A stretch of DNA of 64,000 bases from JAPUME01 sp027294185 (GTDB lineage Bacteria; Acidobacteriota; Terriglobia; UBA7540; JAPUME01): positions 2,356,001-2,420,000 of the forward strand of contig CAUVWZ020000002.1 in NCBI GenBank assembly GCA_963555835.3, in the 5' to 3' direction. The stretch's first letter is position 1; every line of letters begins with the position of its first letter. The notes beneath the pieces were generated by a model. The model made no database searches and was not told where the DNA came from. It worked only from the letters and a program-made list of their open reading frames with translations. A program made the translations under genes and the position numbers. Of this stretch, positions 8,903-18,493 are shown piece after piece.

Positions 8903-9619
8903 TTATTTCTCGTGCGAGCTGGGCTGGGCGACGATCATCCATTCGAGCGTGACCAAGCGGATGAAGGAGTCGTGGCGGTCCGCAATATCGAACCCGGCTT
9001 CCTGGAGGTCCTCCTGGACCAACTCCGAGCGGATTTCGTGATTCTCTGTTTGCTCCTTGCGGGATTGCTTGCGGGGCGTCTCGGAATTCTCCAGGCGGGT
9101 GTAGTCGATGATCACCATTCGGCCATCCGGCTTCAGGGCGCGGCGCATGTGGGCGAGCATCGACTGGTATTCGTCCAGGTGGTGGTAGGCGTTTGTGAGT
9201 AAGATGGCGTCGAGCCTGTTGGGCGGCAGGTGGGGGTTATCGGTTTCACCCCGGATCACTTCAATGTTGGTTAACTTCCCTTTCTTCATGTGCTTGCGGA
9301 TGGTCTTGAGCCGTTTCTTGTCGATATCTACGGCATAGACGGGGCCCGTGGGGCCTACCGCCTTTGCCAGCCGCACGGTGAAAAATCCGCTCCCGGCGCC
9401 GACGTCGGCCACCCGTGAGCCTTCCTCGACCCCCATCGCCTCGAAAACGTCCGAGACGCGCTGCCAACCCTCGCGCCGCTTCTCGTCACTCTCCATGCCG
9501 CGCGAAAGTGCGGTGGAGTCCTGCGGGGCGGCGAGGGTGATCGGTACCGCCCCAAGAGCAAGAGCGGCGACCAGCGCCAGGCCAACAAGCGCCGATACCG
9601 AATCTGCGAGCTTACGCAA
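8903..9619 (-). CDS. Exported class I SAM-dependent methyltransferase
   Basis: A 238-residue methyltransferase with motif I VADVGAGSGFFTV (about residues 70-82), a following acidic residue in VYAVDIDKKRL, and a motif IV-like AILLTNAYHHL. Unusually, residues 1-31 form a clear signal peptide (LVGLALVAALALGAVPITLAAP), so the enzyme domain is predicted outside the cytoplasm, where SAM is not expected. Similar exported methyltransferases occur in Gram-negative genomes, but their substrates are mostly unknown. It heads the minus-strand cluster and is divergent from the 16S unit. The fold is sure; the substrate is not. Confidence 0.85.
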   Translation of the reverse strand: MRKLADSVSALVGLALVAALALGAVPITLAAPQDSTALSRGMESDEKRREGWQRVSDVFEAMGVEEGSRVADVGAGSGFFTVRLAKAVGPTGPVYAVDIDKKRLKTIRKHMKKGKLTNIEVIRGETDNPHLPPNRLDAILLTNAYHHLDEYQSMLAHMRRALKPDGRMVIIDYTRLENSETPRKQSRKEQTENHEIRSELVQEDLQEAGFDIADRHDSFIRLVTLEWMIVAQPSSHEK

Positions 9620-9758
9620 ATCTTACTTCCTCCCGTTGCAGGATTACGCCCGTGATTTGGATGATTGTATTAGCCAATACGTCGCCCGTCATGGGGTAGT
9701 TACGAATTTTCCCGAATTCCCAGAGGTCATCAATAAGTGCCGAACGTTCGCAGGGTCC

Positions 9759-9787
9759 TTGACAAGGGAATGGAGGCGGCGTAGGAT
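9759..9787 (+). promoter_or_regulatory. Sigma-70-type promoter of the 16S rRNA unit
   Basis: TTGACA at 9759-9764 and TAGGAT at 9782-9787 are separated by exactly 17 bases. This places the start of transcription near 9794, about 300 bases before the mature 16S. A boxA-like TTCTTTGACAAT follows at 9927. It is the best promoter seen in the 470-base gap 9620-10089, which otherwise holds only the rRNA leader. Confidence 0.7.
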
Positions 9788-9926
9788 AGGAAGTGGCCCT
9801 GAGGGTAGAACATACTTTTGGGGATTCCTCCAACATGGGGGCTCGCGGATTCCGCGAGGTCCGTTCTTTGATGCGGGCTGGTTTCGGGTGCCTTGGGGCA
9901 CGGCTTGCCGGGGTCGAGAAGCGGAG

Positions 9927-9953
9927 TTCTTTGACAATTGAGTTGAGCGTACC
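9927..9953 (+). other. Pre-16S leader arm of the processing stem (boxA-like start)
   Basis: These 27 bases pair with 11713-11739 downstream of the 16S gene: 25 Watson-Crick pairs and two G-U pairs, with no gap. Such a long leader-trailer stem is the classical RNase III substrate that loops out pre-16S RNA. The 5' half, TTCTTTGACAAT, also resembles the boxA antitermination signal of rRNA operons. Confidence 0.85.
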
Positions 9954-10089
9954 ACGTCGATAAATTTGAGCGACACTGTCTGGCCCGTTGGGTCGGACAA
10001 AACCCTCCCTCGTGTCAGTGGGGGGAGTGGTAACGCTTCGAAGCGCGGCTGCCGGTTTTTGACAGTGAGCGGACGGAGCGAGCTAAGTT

Positions 10090-11647
<1,558 letters not shown>

Positions 11648-11712
11648 GAGAAATTCTTCGAGATCCCTGTTCGGTATCGGGGAACCCTCGGAGAGTCACC
11701 CAGATTTAGCGC

Positions 11713-11739
11713 GGTACGCTCAACTCAGTTGTTAAAGAA
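11713..11739 (+). other. Pre-16S trailer arm of the processing stem
   Basis: Inverted partner of 9927-9953 (27 paired positions including two G-U). It follows the mature 3' end by about 70 bases and closes the pre-16S loop. Confidence 0.85.
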
Positions 11740-11766
11740 GAAAATGCGGATTTTCCGTTTTTCCAT

Positions 11767-11796
11767 GGGCCGCGAGAAATCGCGGCTCTTTTCATT
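11767..11796 (+). terminator. Intrinsic terminator of the 16S unit
   Basis: The stem GGGCCGCGA / TCGCGGCTC with a GAAA loop (11767-11788, one G-U pair) is followed by TTTTCATTTT. It ends the transcript shortly after the 16S trailer, supporting a one-gene rRNA unit. Confidence 0.85.
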
Positions 11797-11825
11797 TTGG
11801 CGGTGAGCCGCCCTGGTCAAAGCGA

Positions 11826-12065
11826 ATGAAGCGCATGAAGACTCGGTCGGGAGTATCCAAGGCAAGCAAGCGCGGCAGCGATTTCTATCGGGCTTTCCTC
11901 GGGCTCGACCGTGAGCGGCGCAGGCGTGTCGCTTTGAATATCCTCCGCAACCAAAAGGTTCTGGCCGACCTTTACGATCACTTCCTCATACAGAATGCTT
12001 TAGATAAACCCTTCGCCCCGTCTCCGCCGACTGGTGGCAGTCGAAGACGAGTTGAAAAGTCTTGA
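11826..12065 (+). CDS. Small hypothetical protein
   Basis: A 79-residue reading frame I cannot place. The N-terminus is very basic (MKRMKTRSGVSKASKRG), the middle is a helical stretch RRRVALNILRNQKVLADLYD followed by HFLIQNAL, loosely like short antitoxin-type helices. The last 80 bases overlap the opposite-strand dehydrogenase remnant. The ribosome site is weak. It starts right after the 16S terminator. It may be a real small gene or chance. Confidence 0.4.
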   Translation: MKRMKTRSGVSKASKRGSDFYRAFLGLDRERRRRVALNILRNQKVLADLYDHFLIQNALDKPFAPSPPTGGSRRRVEKS

Positions 12066-12354
12066 GATACTCTTCTCCCCCGGTTTCAAATTCCTTTCCT
12101 GAGATGAGACAGCCGATAAAGTGGGACTGCGTGGCCCTGCAACTGTCGCCGCGGTAGCCCGCAGAGGGAATCGTGTAGAAGTGTTCGTTCCGCGCGCCGC
12201 CGCTTTCCATATAGATTCTGCCATCCGCTTGAATCTCCGCCCGCTGGTTGGGAGCCTCGAAGAGAATCCTGCCGTAGGTCGGGCCTTCCTCGCCGGGAGG
12301 CGCGCATCGGTTGCCGTCGATCACCACCCAGGGGCCGCCCTTGAGTTTTTTCAT
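11986..12354 (-). pseudogene. C-terminal remnant of a Gfo/Idh/MocA-type dehydrogenase
   Basis: The 3' part of this frame reads GYRGDSCRATQSHFIGCLIS and FETGGEEYLKTFQLVF, then ETGRRVYL, the typical C-terminal end of glucose-fructose oxidoreductase family enzymes. The NAD-binding domain and catalytic EKP motif are missing: upstream of codon 1 (ATG 12354, with AAGGATG before it) the frame runs antisense into the HIBADH gene. Only about 122 of roughly 360 residues are left. It could still be translated as a fragment, but no enzyme function is expected. Confidence 0.65.
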
Positions 12355-12432
12355 CGTTATTTCATCCTTCAATGCTTCACCAGGCTTTCGTCCTGTTAGA
12401 ATCGCAGCAATCCTACCGGAAAGGAAACAGAC

Positions 12433-13368
12433 ATGTCTGATGTGGCAAAGACGGTGAAGAGGGACCGGCAGCGCGTGGGCCTGGTGGGCCTGGGGAATAT
12501 GGGGCGAGGGATGGCCGCGAACCTCCTCAAGCACGGCTTCCCGCTTACGGTATTCATAAGGAGTGAGCGTGCTGCCCGTTGGGCAGAAGAGCACCCTGGT
12601 GCTTCCCACACACGGTCCCTGCGCGAACTGGCCGAACTCTCTGAGGTTGTGTTGCTGGCGGTCACAGACGGGCCGGCCGTGCAGCAGGTCCTTTTCGACG
12701 AAGAGGGCGTCATGGCGGGTCTTCGCCCGGGCAGCGTCGTGGTGGATATGACCACCTCTTCGCCTGCCTCAGTCGAGGAGACCTACCATCGGCTTGCCTC
12801 GCAGCGGGTGCCACAGCTCGATGCCCCGATGAGCGGCGGCGCGACCGGCGCGCGCGAAGGCAAGATGATCCTGATGGTCGGCGGTGAGGCCGAGGTCCTC
12901 GAACGCTGCCGTCCCATCTTTACGGCGATCGCCCGAAAAATCGTCCACACGGGCGGGCCGGGTTCCGGACAGCGCGTGAAGTTGCTGCAGAACCAGCTCT
13001 CCTTCACGCTGTTTCTCGCCACCTGCGAGGCCGTCTGGATGGGGAAGGCGCAGGGATTCGACGCCGCCATGCTGGTCGACGTATTCCAGAACAGCAATGC
13101 GCGCAGTTACGAGAGCGAATTCCGCTTCCCGAAATTCATCGTGCCGGGTCGCTTCGAATCCGGCGCGGTGATCGCCCTGGCCATGAAGGACCTGCGACTC
13201 GCCCGCGAGGTTCGCCAGGCGGCCGGAGTCGAACTCCCCCTGGCCGAGAAAGTCTTTCGCTACTGGGAACGGGCCATGGAGGAGGTCGGCGGCGAGCAGG
13301 ACTTCACCCGCGTCTTCGATCTGGTGAAGGACGCCGCCGACCTCACCGGGCTGGCTCGCAAGGTGTAG
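12433..13368 (+). CDS. 3-hydroxyisobutyrate dehydrogenase family oxidoreductase
   Basis: NAD(P)-dependent beta-hydroxyacid dehydrogenase of 311 residues. The Rossmann motif GLGNMGRGMAANL is at residues 19-31, the substrate-binding DAPMSGGATGA at 130-140, and the catalytic Lys183 with Asn187 lies in GQRVKLLQNQL. Members act on 3-hydroxyisobutyrate, tartronate semialdehyde or related acids; the substrate here is open. The start has AAGGAA upstream. It is divergent from the Gfo/Idh remnant and convergent with the PIG-L gene. Confidence 0.88.
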   Translation: MSDVAKTVKRDRQRVGLVGLGNMGRGMAANLLKHGFPLTVFIRSERAARWAEEHPGASHTRSLRELAELSEVVLLAVTDGPAVQQVLFDEEGVMAGLRPGSVVVDMTTSSPASVEETYHRLASQRVPQLDAPMSGGATGAREGKMILMVGGEAEVLERCRPIFTAIARKIVHTGGPGSGQRVKLLQNQLSFTLFLATCEAVWMGKAQGFDAAMLVDVFQNSNARSYESEFRFPKFIVPGRFESGAVIALAMKDLRLAREVRQAAGVELPLAEKVFRYWERAMEEVGGEQDFTRVFDLVKDAADLTGLARKV

Positions 13369-13384
13369 GGAACGACTCTCTCTG

Positions 13385-14221
13385 CTAGCTGCCTGCGCCG
13401 TCCGGGGCTCCGCTGTAATGGCGGAAAACCTCGTGCGGTTTTCCGTCGCGCATCAGGACGCGGCTTTTCGTCCTTTCGACCGAGCGCTGGTGTTCCTCGT
13501 CGGAAACCGACCCGGTATAGCGTTGCCAGTTGCTGCCGCTCTGGCTGATATGGGCGGCGCGCATCTGCCCCTTCTGTTCCCAGGTCTCGGATATATCCAC
13601 GAAGTAGTTGTTGTCGATGCTCGACCAGAAGAAATAATGCGGCACGATAAAGGGCTTCAACCCCTCGTAGAGAATCTGGTCATTGTTGTAGAGGTGGAAC
13701 ATGGCTGCCCGCGCGCCGTCGGCGGTCATAGTGCCGGCCGAGCGGTGGTCGGTTTTCTGCCAGCGCATGTAGCCTTTGCCGATCTCGTGGGTGAAAAGGG
13801 CGTCGGGCCGGTAGGTGCGAATCAGGCGGCAGAGGCGGGCCGTCAGTTCCCGGCGATCGACGTATTCGAGCTCCCCGTCGTCATAGCCGAGGTTGATGTA
13901 ATCCTCCCGGGGAATGCCAAGGTGCTTCAGGCCCGCAACGCTTTCTCCGAGTCGAATTTTGGCCAGCCGGTCTGAGGTCATCTCCGGATCCTGGGAGCCT
14001 TTATTCCCGTTCGTGTAGGTGACGAGAATCACGCGATTGCCGTGCTTTTTGAGCAGAGCCATGGTCCCGGCCGAGGAGGTTTCATCGTCGGGGTGCGCGC
14101 CGAAAACCATAATGGTCTTTCCCGTCCATTCGGCGATCTTGGGAGGCTCTCGTCGTTGTCTTTGTGCCATGAGAGTTCCCGTGAATAGGGAAACGAGCAT
14201 TAGCAATGAAGTGATACGCAT
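13385..14221 (-). CDS. Secreted PIG-L (LmbE-like) deacetylase
   Basis: Zinc-dependent N-deacetylase fold. A signal peptide (MRITSLLMLVSLFTGTLMAQ) leads to the metal motif GAHPDDE at 41-47, and a third ligand His159 lies in KTDHRSAG. Family members remove acetyl groups from GlcNAc-linked substrates such as GlcNAc-PI, mycothiol or bacillithiol precursors, and antibiotics. The export signal makes a cell-wall or scavenging substrate more likely than a cytosolic thiol here, which is inference. It is 278 residues, complete, and convergent with the HIBADH gene by 16 bases. Confidence 0.87.
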   Translation of the reverse strand: MRITSLLMLVSLFTGTLMAQRQRREPPKIAEWTGKTIMVFGAHPDDETSSAGTMALLKKHGNRVILVTYTNGNKGSQDPEMTSDRLAKIRLGESVAGLKHLGIPREDYINLGYDDGELEYVDRRELTARLCRLIRTYRPDALFTHEIGKGYMRWQKTDHRSAGTMTADGARAAMFHLYNNDQILYEGLKPFIVPHYFFWSSIDNNYFVDISETWEQKGQMRAAHISQSGSNWQRYTGSVSDEEHQRSVERTKSRVLMRDGKPHEVFRHYSGAPDGAGS

Positions 14222-14460
14222 CGAATTCTCCCTGCATCCTTCCTTTGTGATTTGTCCAATTGGGGGTGCTGCGGAAGTTTATCTGTTTCTGGGGCGGGAT
14301 TCAAAAATAGTTTTAAGTGTGGGTCGCTTGCCTCATCGTGCTTCCCTCGGCATTTGACTTAAAGTCCGGCCTGTGAAACAAACACATGTTTACCCTCCGG
14401 TGGTTGTTTTCTTCGCAGGCGCTGCACTGGCGTCCTCGCGCATCACCGAGGTTGCTGCCT

Positions 14461-15834
14461 ATGTCTGATTCGCCAACTTCCATTTCGGGCACCTCAGGCC
14501 TGCGCCGGGACCTGGGTCTGCCCCAGGCTACGGCGCTCGCAGTCACCAACATGATCGGCATCGGCCCGTTCATCACCATCTCGCTCATGTTGGGGACCAT
14601 GGGCGGCCCGCAAGCGCTGCTTGGCTTGGCCCTGGGAGCGCTGCTGGCCTTCTGCGACGGGCTGGTCTGGGCGGAATTGGGGACGGCAATGCCGAAGGCC
14701 GGGGGCACCTATAACTACCTTCGGACGGCTTACGGCGCTGAGAGTTGGGGCCGATGGCTCTCGTTTCTGGTGGTCTGGCAGGTGATCTTTTCGGCGCCGC
14801 TTTCGGTGGCGAGCGGCAGCATCGGCTTTGCGAAATACCTTACCTACCTGTTTCCCTCCCTTGCCGAAGGAGGTGTCCGATGGGTTGCGGCCGCTGTGCC
14901 GCTGGTGTTGACGATCCTGCTCTACCGGCGGATTCGGGCGGTCGGGACCATCTCCCTGGTGCTGCTTGCCGGAGTTCTTGCCGGATGCCTCTGGATTATC
15001 GGCTCGGGGCTGCCGCATGTGGACCCGGCGAAAATCTTCGACTTCCCTGCCGAATCCTTTCAAGTTACCAAGCTCAGTTTCTGGGATGGTCTGGGCGGGG
15101 CGACGCGCTACGCGCTCTACATCTATTTCGGCTACTACAACGTCTGCTTTCTGGCCGGTGAGATTCGCAATCCGGGGCGCGTGGTGCCGCGCGCCATGCT
15201 GTGGGCCATCGGCGCGGTGGCGGCGATCTACTTCCTTCTCGATGCCGCGGTGTTAAGCGTGATTCCCTGGCGGGAGGCGATGGAGAGCTCCTACATCGCT
15301 TCCACCTACATCGAGCGGCTCTACGGCAGTTCGGCCGCCAAGCTGATGACCGTGATGATTCTCTGGATCGCCTTCTCCTCGGTTTTTTCAGTCCTGCTCG
15401 GCTATACGCGGTTCCCTTTTCGGGCAGCCGAGGATGACAACTTCTTCACTGCGTTCGGGCGACTGCACCCGAAGGGCGGCTTCCCCACCGTTGCGCTGGT
15501 CGTCATGGGCTTGATTGCATCGCTGTTCAGCCTGCTCGATCTGCGCGAGGTCATCGGAAGCCTGATTGCCACCCGCGTGCTTCTGCTTTTCCTGCCCCAA
15601 ACGATCGCGTTTTTCGTGCTTCGCCGAAAAGCCCCCGAAATGAAGAGGCCTTTCCGCATGTGGCTCTACCCTGTTCCCGGAATCATCTCCATTGCCGGAT
15701 GGCTTGGCGTGCTTGCCACTTCCGAGCCACGTTCGCTGATCTTCGCGGCGGGGACCTTCGTCGTAGGGTCGGCATTGTACGGGTACAGATCGAAAACCCG
15801 CGGTGAGTGGCCTTTTGAGAAGGTTCCAGCCTGA
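14461..15834 (+). CDS. APC-family amino acid permease
   Basis: Membrane transporter of 457 residues with about twelve hydrophobic helices. The family start motif is seen in TALAVTNMIGIGPFITISLM (TM1, with the broken helix GIGPF) and PKAGGTYNYLRTAYG after TM2. It should import amino acids or polyamine-like solutes by H+ symport or exchange. ATG 14461 (MSDSPTSIS) is preferred to the upstream ATG at 14386, because GAGG lies at the right distance and the extra 25 residues are not family-like. The neighbours do not reveal the substrate. Confidence 0.88.
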   Translation: MSDSPTSISGTSGLRRDLGLPQATALAVTNMIGIGPFITISLMLGTMGGPQALLGLALGALLAFCDGLVWAELGTAMPKAGGTYNYLRTAYGAESWGRWLSFLVVWQVIFSAPLSVASGSIGFAKYLTYLFPSLAEGGVRWVAAAVPLVLTILLYRRIRAVGTISLVLLAGVLAGCLWIIGSGLPHVDPAKIFDFPAESFQVTKLSFWDGLGGATRYALYIYFGYYNVCFLAGEIRNPGRVVPRAMLWAIGAVAAIYFLLDAAVLSVIPWREAMESSYIASTYIERLYGSSAAKLMTVMILWIAFSSVFSVLLGYTRFPFRAAEDDNFFTAFGRLHPKGGFPTVALVVMGLIASLFSLLDLREVIGSLIATRVLLLFLPQTIAFFVLRRKAPEMKRPFRMWLYPVPGIISIAGWLGVLATSEPRSLIFAAGTFVVGSALYGYRSKTRGEWPFEKVPA

Positions 15835-15855
15835 GGCCAGGCGGTGCGTCTCGGA

Positions 15856-16596
15856 TTATCCCCTCAGTAAATTTTCCAGCCCGGGCAGAGCGATCCAGAC
15901 GAGCTGGTAGGCGGAGTGGAAGTAGGCCACAAAGGCCAGGCCGCGGAGCTGGTAGAGGTATCCGAACAGCAGTCCCGGCACCAGAAAGCGGAAAAGGAAT
16001 TCCTGCAAGACAAAGGGCGCTCCGGCAGGTCCCAGATGATGGGCCGCGGCTACGCCCAGCGCCGCCAGGAGCAAAGCGATATTCCGGGCGCGATCCGCAT
16101 TCATGCTGACCACTTCTCTCAGTATCAGTGCAAGTCCCCCCTGCAAAAAGAAACGGAAGATCAGCTCCTCGGAGAGTCCCGAGGCAAGGGCGAGAGGAAC
16201 ACCCACAAAGGTCGTTTCTTCAGGTGGCAGGAACGCGCCCCACAGCGGCAGCAGGAAATAGGCCGCCACGGCTATGACAATCGCTGGAAGCGCCCCTTCG
16301 AGCGCAGCCACAAAGACAAAGAACGGCCTCGGCGCGGCGTTTTTCCGCTCCTCTTCCAGTGTCTTGCTCGTGTAGGAGAGAAAAGCCGCCAGCAGATAGG
16401 CAACCCCCAGGGCGTGCGGGCCGAGCGCCAGCAGGAAACTGGCGGCGAAAGGGTCAGCCCGGCTAAGTTCGGCCGCCTGCCAGGGATCGAGAAACACCAT
16501 CGCTTCATACGCCAGGAAAAGTGGTGCGACGGCCTCCATCGCGAACAAGGAGTTCGTCCGGCTGAGCGGAAGATAACGGCTTAGGTCGATACGCAT
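15856..16596 (-). CDS. CPBP intramembrane metalloprotease (CAAX/Abi family)
   Basis: Multi-pass membrane protein of 246 residues with the family motif EELIFRFF (Glu-Glu-x3-Arg) and a downstream histidine motif AAAHHLGP, followed by FHSAYQLVW. Members cleave prenylated or membrane peptides, or act in bacteriocin immunity. ATG 16596 starts the family-like part; the longer frame to 16791 has a Pro/Ser-rich non-family extension. It ends 22 bases from the permease stop (convergent). Confidence 0.82.
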   Translation of the reverse strand: MRIDLSRYLPLSRTNSLFAMEAVAPLFLAYEAMVFLDPWQAAELSRADPFAASFLLALGPHALGVAYLLAAFLSYTSKTLEEERKNAAPRPFFVFVAALEGALPAIVIAVAAYFLLPLWGAFLPPEETTFVGVPLALASGLSEELIFRFFLQGGLALILREVVSMNADRARNIALLLAALGVAAAHHLGPAGAPFVLQEFLFRFLVPGLLFGYLYQLRGLAFVAYFHSAYQLVWIALPGLENLLRG

Positions 16597-16912
16597 ACCG
16601 TAAAACCGATCACGAGAGTTGTGGGCGGGGCGTTGATTCTGCTCCCGACCTGGATACTGGATTCTAGATACTACTCCAGCTTGGCCACTGAGGGAACTAT
16701 AGGGCGAAGAAGAAGGAGGGCCTCCTGGTGGTGGACGACGATATCGTCGCACGCCTGGCCCGCCTGACGGGGCGCAAAAACCGTCCAGCAAGACTTTTTA
16801 TATGATTCTGTAATTCTCGTCCCCAGGTTCAACTCCCCCGCGTGACATCCATTGACGAAAGGAACGGGCGCGTCGGCGGGTGGCGTGGGTTTCCACGTTA
16901 AGCCCATGATTT

Positions 16913-17088
16913 CTAAACACTTGTAAGAAGCGCCAGGGCCGGCGCCAAGGTTCCCGAACCGCAGGCGACCTCCAGAGCCACCTCACCGCTACGGGGCTCG
17001 ACAAACTCAACTCTTTCTGCGATGACCTCGGGCCGTCCCGGGCAAGATACCCTCCGCAGTGCTCCACCGCACGTGCAAACTGCCGCTC
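16913..17088 (-). pseudogene. Frameshifted remnant of a UbiE-like methyltransferase
   Basis: One frame reads ERQFARAVEHCGGYLARDG and the next frame continues PEVIAERVEFVEPRSG then EVALEVACGSGTLAPAL, ending at TAG. The second part is motif I of a class I methyltransferase. So the gene is broken by a frameshift and cut off right after motif I. The rest of the 612-base gap (16597-17208) gave no recognisable gene. Confidence 0.6.
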
Positions 17089-17208
17089 GCCGGCTTGCTT
17101 AGGTTTTCCCCCATACCGGCCTCAATTTAGCATAGAATTTGCGGCGACCCGGAAGCGCTGCTCGAAGTTTCAAGACTCGACAAATTTTTCCGAGGAGAAG
17201 ACTTCGTT

Positions 17209-18489
17209 TTGGCAGAGGCCCCCGCCCGACCCTCCCGAACCCGTCACTTTGTTCTCGGCCTGCTGGTTCTTCTATACGGATTGACCTATCTGGACCGGGT
17301 CTGCATTTCGGCGGCGGCCCCGGCGCTCCAGGAGGAATTCGGATTTGACGAGTCGGTCAAGGGGTTGATTTTTTCGGCCTTCAACCTCTCCTATGCGCTG
17401 TTTCAGATTCCCACCGGCTGGCTGGCCGACCGCATCGGCGCCAAGCGTGTGCTTTCGATTCTGGTGGCGTGGTGGTCTCTCTTCACGGCGGCCACCGGGG
17501 CCGCCTGGAATGCCGTTTCGCTGATTGTGATTCGCTTCCTGTTTGGGATGGGGGAGGCCGGAGCCTTCCCCACCGCCAGCCGCGCCATGGCCCGCTGGAT
17601 GCCCATCCGGGAGCGGGGTTTCGCGCAGGGAATTACCCACACCGGCTCCCGGCTGGCGGGTTCGGTGGCCTTCCCGCTTTCCGGATTCCTTGTCATTCGT
17701 TTTGGTTGGCGTCCGACATTTTTTATTTTCGGCTCGCTCGGACTGCTTTGGATTCTGCTCTGGCGAAGATATTTCCGCGATGAACCGGGAGACCATCCGG
17801 GAGTCAATGCCGCCGAGTTGGAAAAGATTCGTGCCGGCCGCCCGGAGAGCCCTCGACAGGCGACACAGACTTTTCCCTGGCGGGCGGTGTTGTCGAATCC
17901 GAGCCTTTAGGCGCTCTGCATGGCCTACGCCTGCTACGTCTTTGCCTTCACATTTTTCCTTTTCTGGACGCCCTCCTTCTGGAAGCAGGCGCACGGCGCG
18001 AGTCTGATGGTGGCCAGTTCCTTATCCGGAATTTTGTTATTCTTCGGTGCCATCACTAACGCGGTCGGTGGTTGGCTCTCGGACCGGCTGTTTGTGCGCA
18101 CGGGCAACCTGCGGACGGCCCGCCGTTGGGTGGCGATTCCGGGGTTCTGCCTGGCAGCGGTCGGCATGGCAGGGGGAGGCATGGCCTCCCCTGCTGCTGG
18201 TTCCTTCGCTTTCCTGCTGCCTGCAGTTTCGGCGCTCGAGCTCACGACAGGAGTGTCATGGGCGGTGACGCTCGACCTGGGCCGGGACAGAGCCGGCACG
18301 GTTTCCGCGATTATGAACACCTGCGGCAACCTGGGGGGGACGTTGTCGCCAGTGGCCTTCGGGCTGTCGGTAAAGTATCTGGATGCCTGGACGGCCCCCT
18401 TTCTGATTGCAGCCATTTTGTGTTTGATTTCGGTAGCATTCTGGATGAAACTCGACCCCGAGCAGAGTCCTTTCCCAGCCCAGGGGTGA
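17209..18489 (+). pseudogene. MFS transporter (ACS family type) interrupted by one in-frame TAG
   Basis: The two open halves 17209-17910 and 17920-18489 are in the same frame and together give a normal 12-helix MFS protein of about 426 residues. The N-half has YLDRVCISAAAPALQEEFG and GWLADRIGAKRVL (motif A), as in hexuronate/galactonate-type anion:cation symporters. The only break is TAG at 17908-17910 (SNPSL-stop-ALCMAYACYVF), where relatives usually have Trp, so a single TGG-to-TAG change explains it. Everything after it is intact. TTG 17209 with GAGGAGAAG upstream is the start. It may be a fresh pseudogene, a sequencing error, or a read-through case. The ferredoxin gene follows after four bases. 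Confidence 0.8.
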
Positions 18490-18493
18490 CAAG

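Noticed and set aside
17908..17910. TAG as pyrrolysine codon
   Set aside because: Position is normally Trp and no pyl gene is seen; mutation or sequencing error is simpler.
17920..18489. Separate 189-residue membrane protein
   Set aside because: It is the in-frame second half of the MFS transporter after the TAG.
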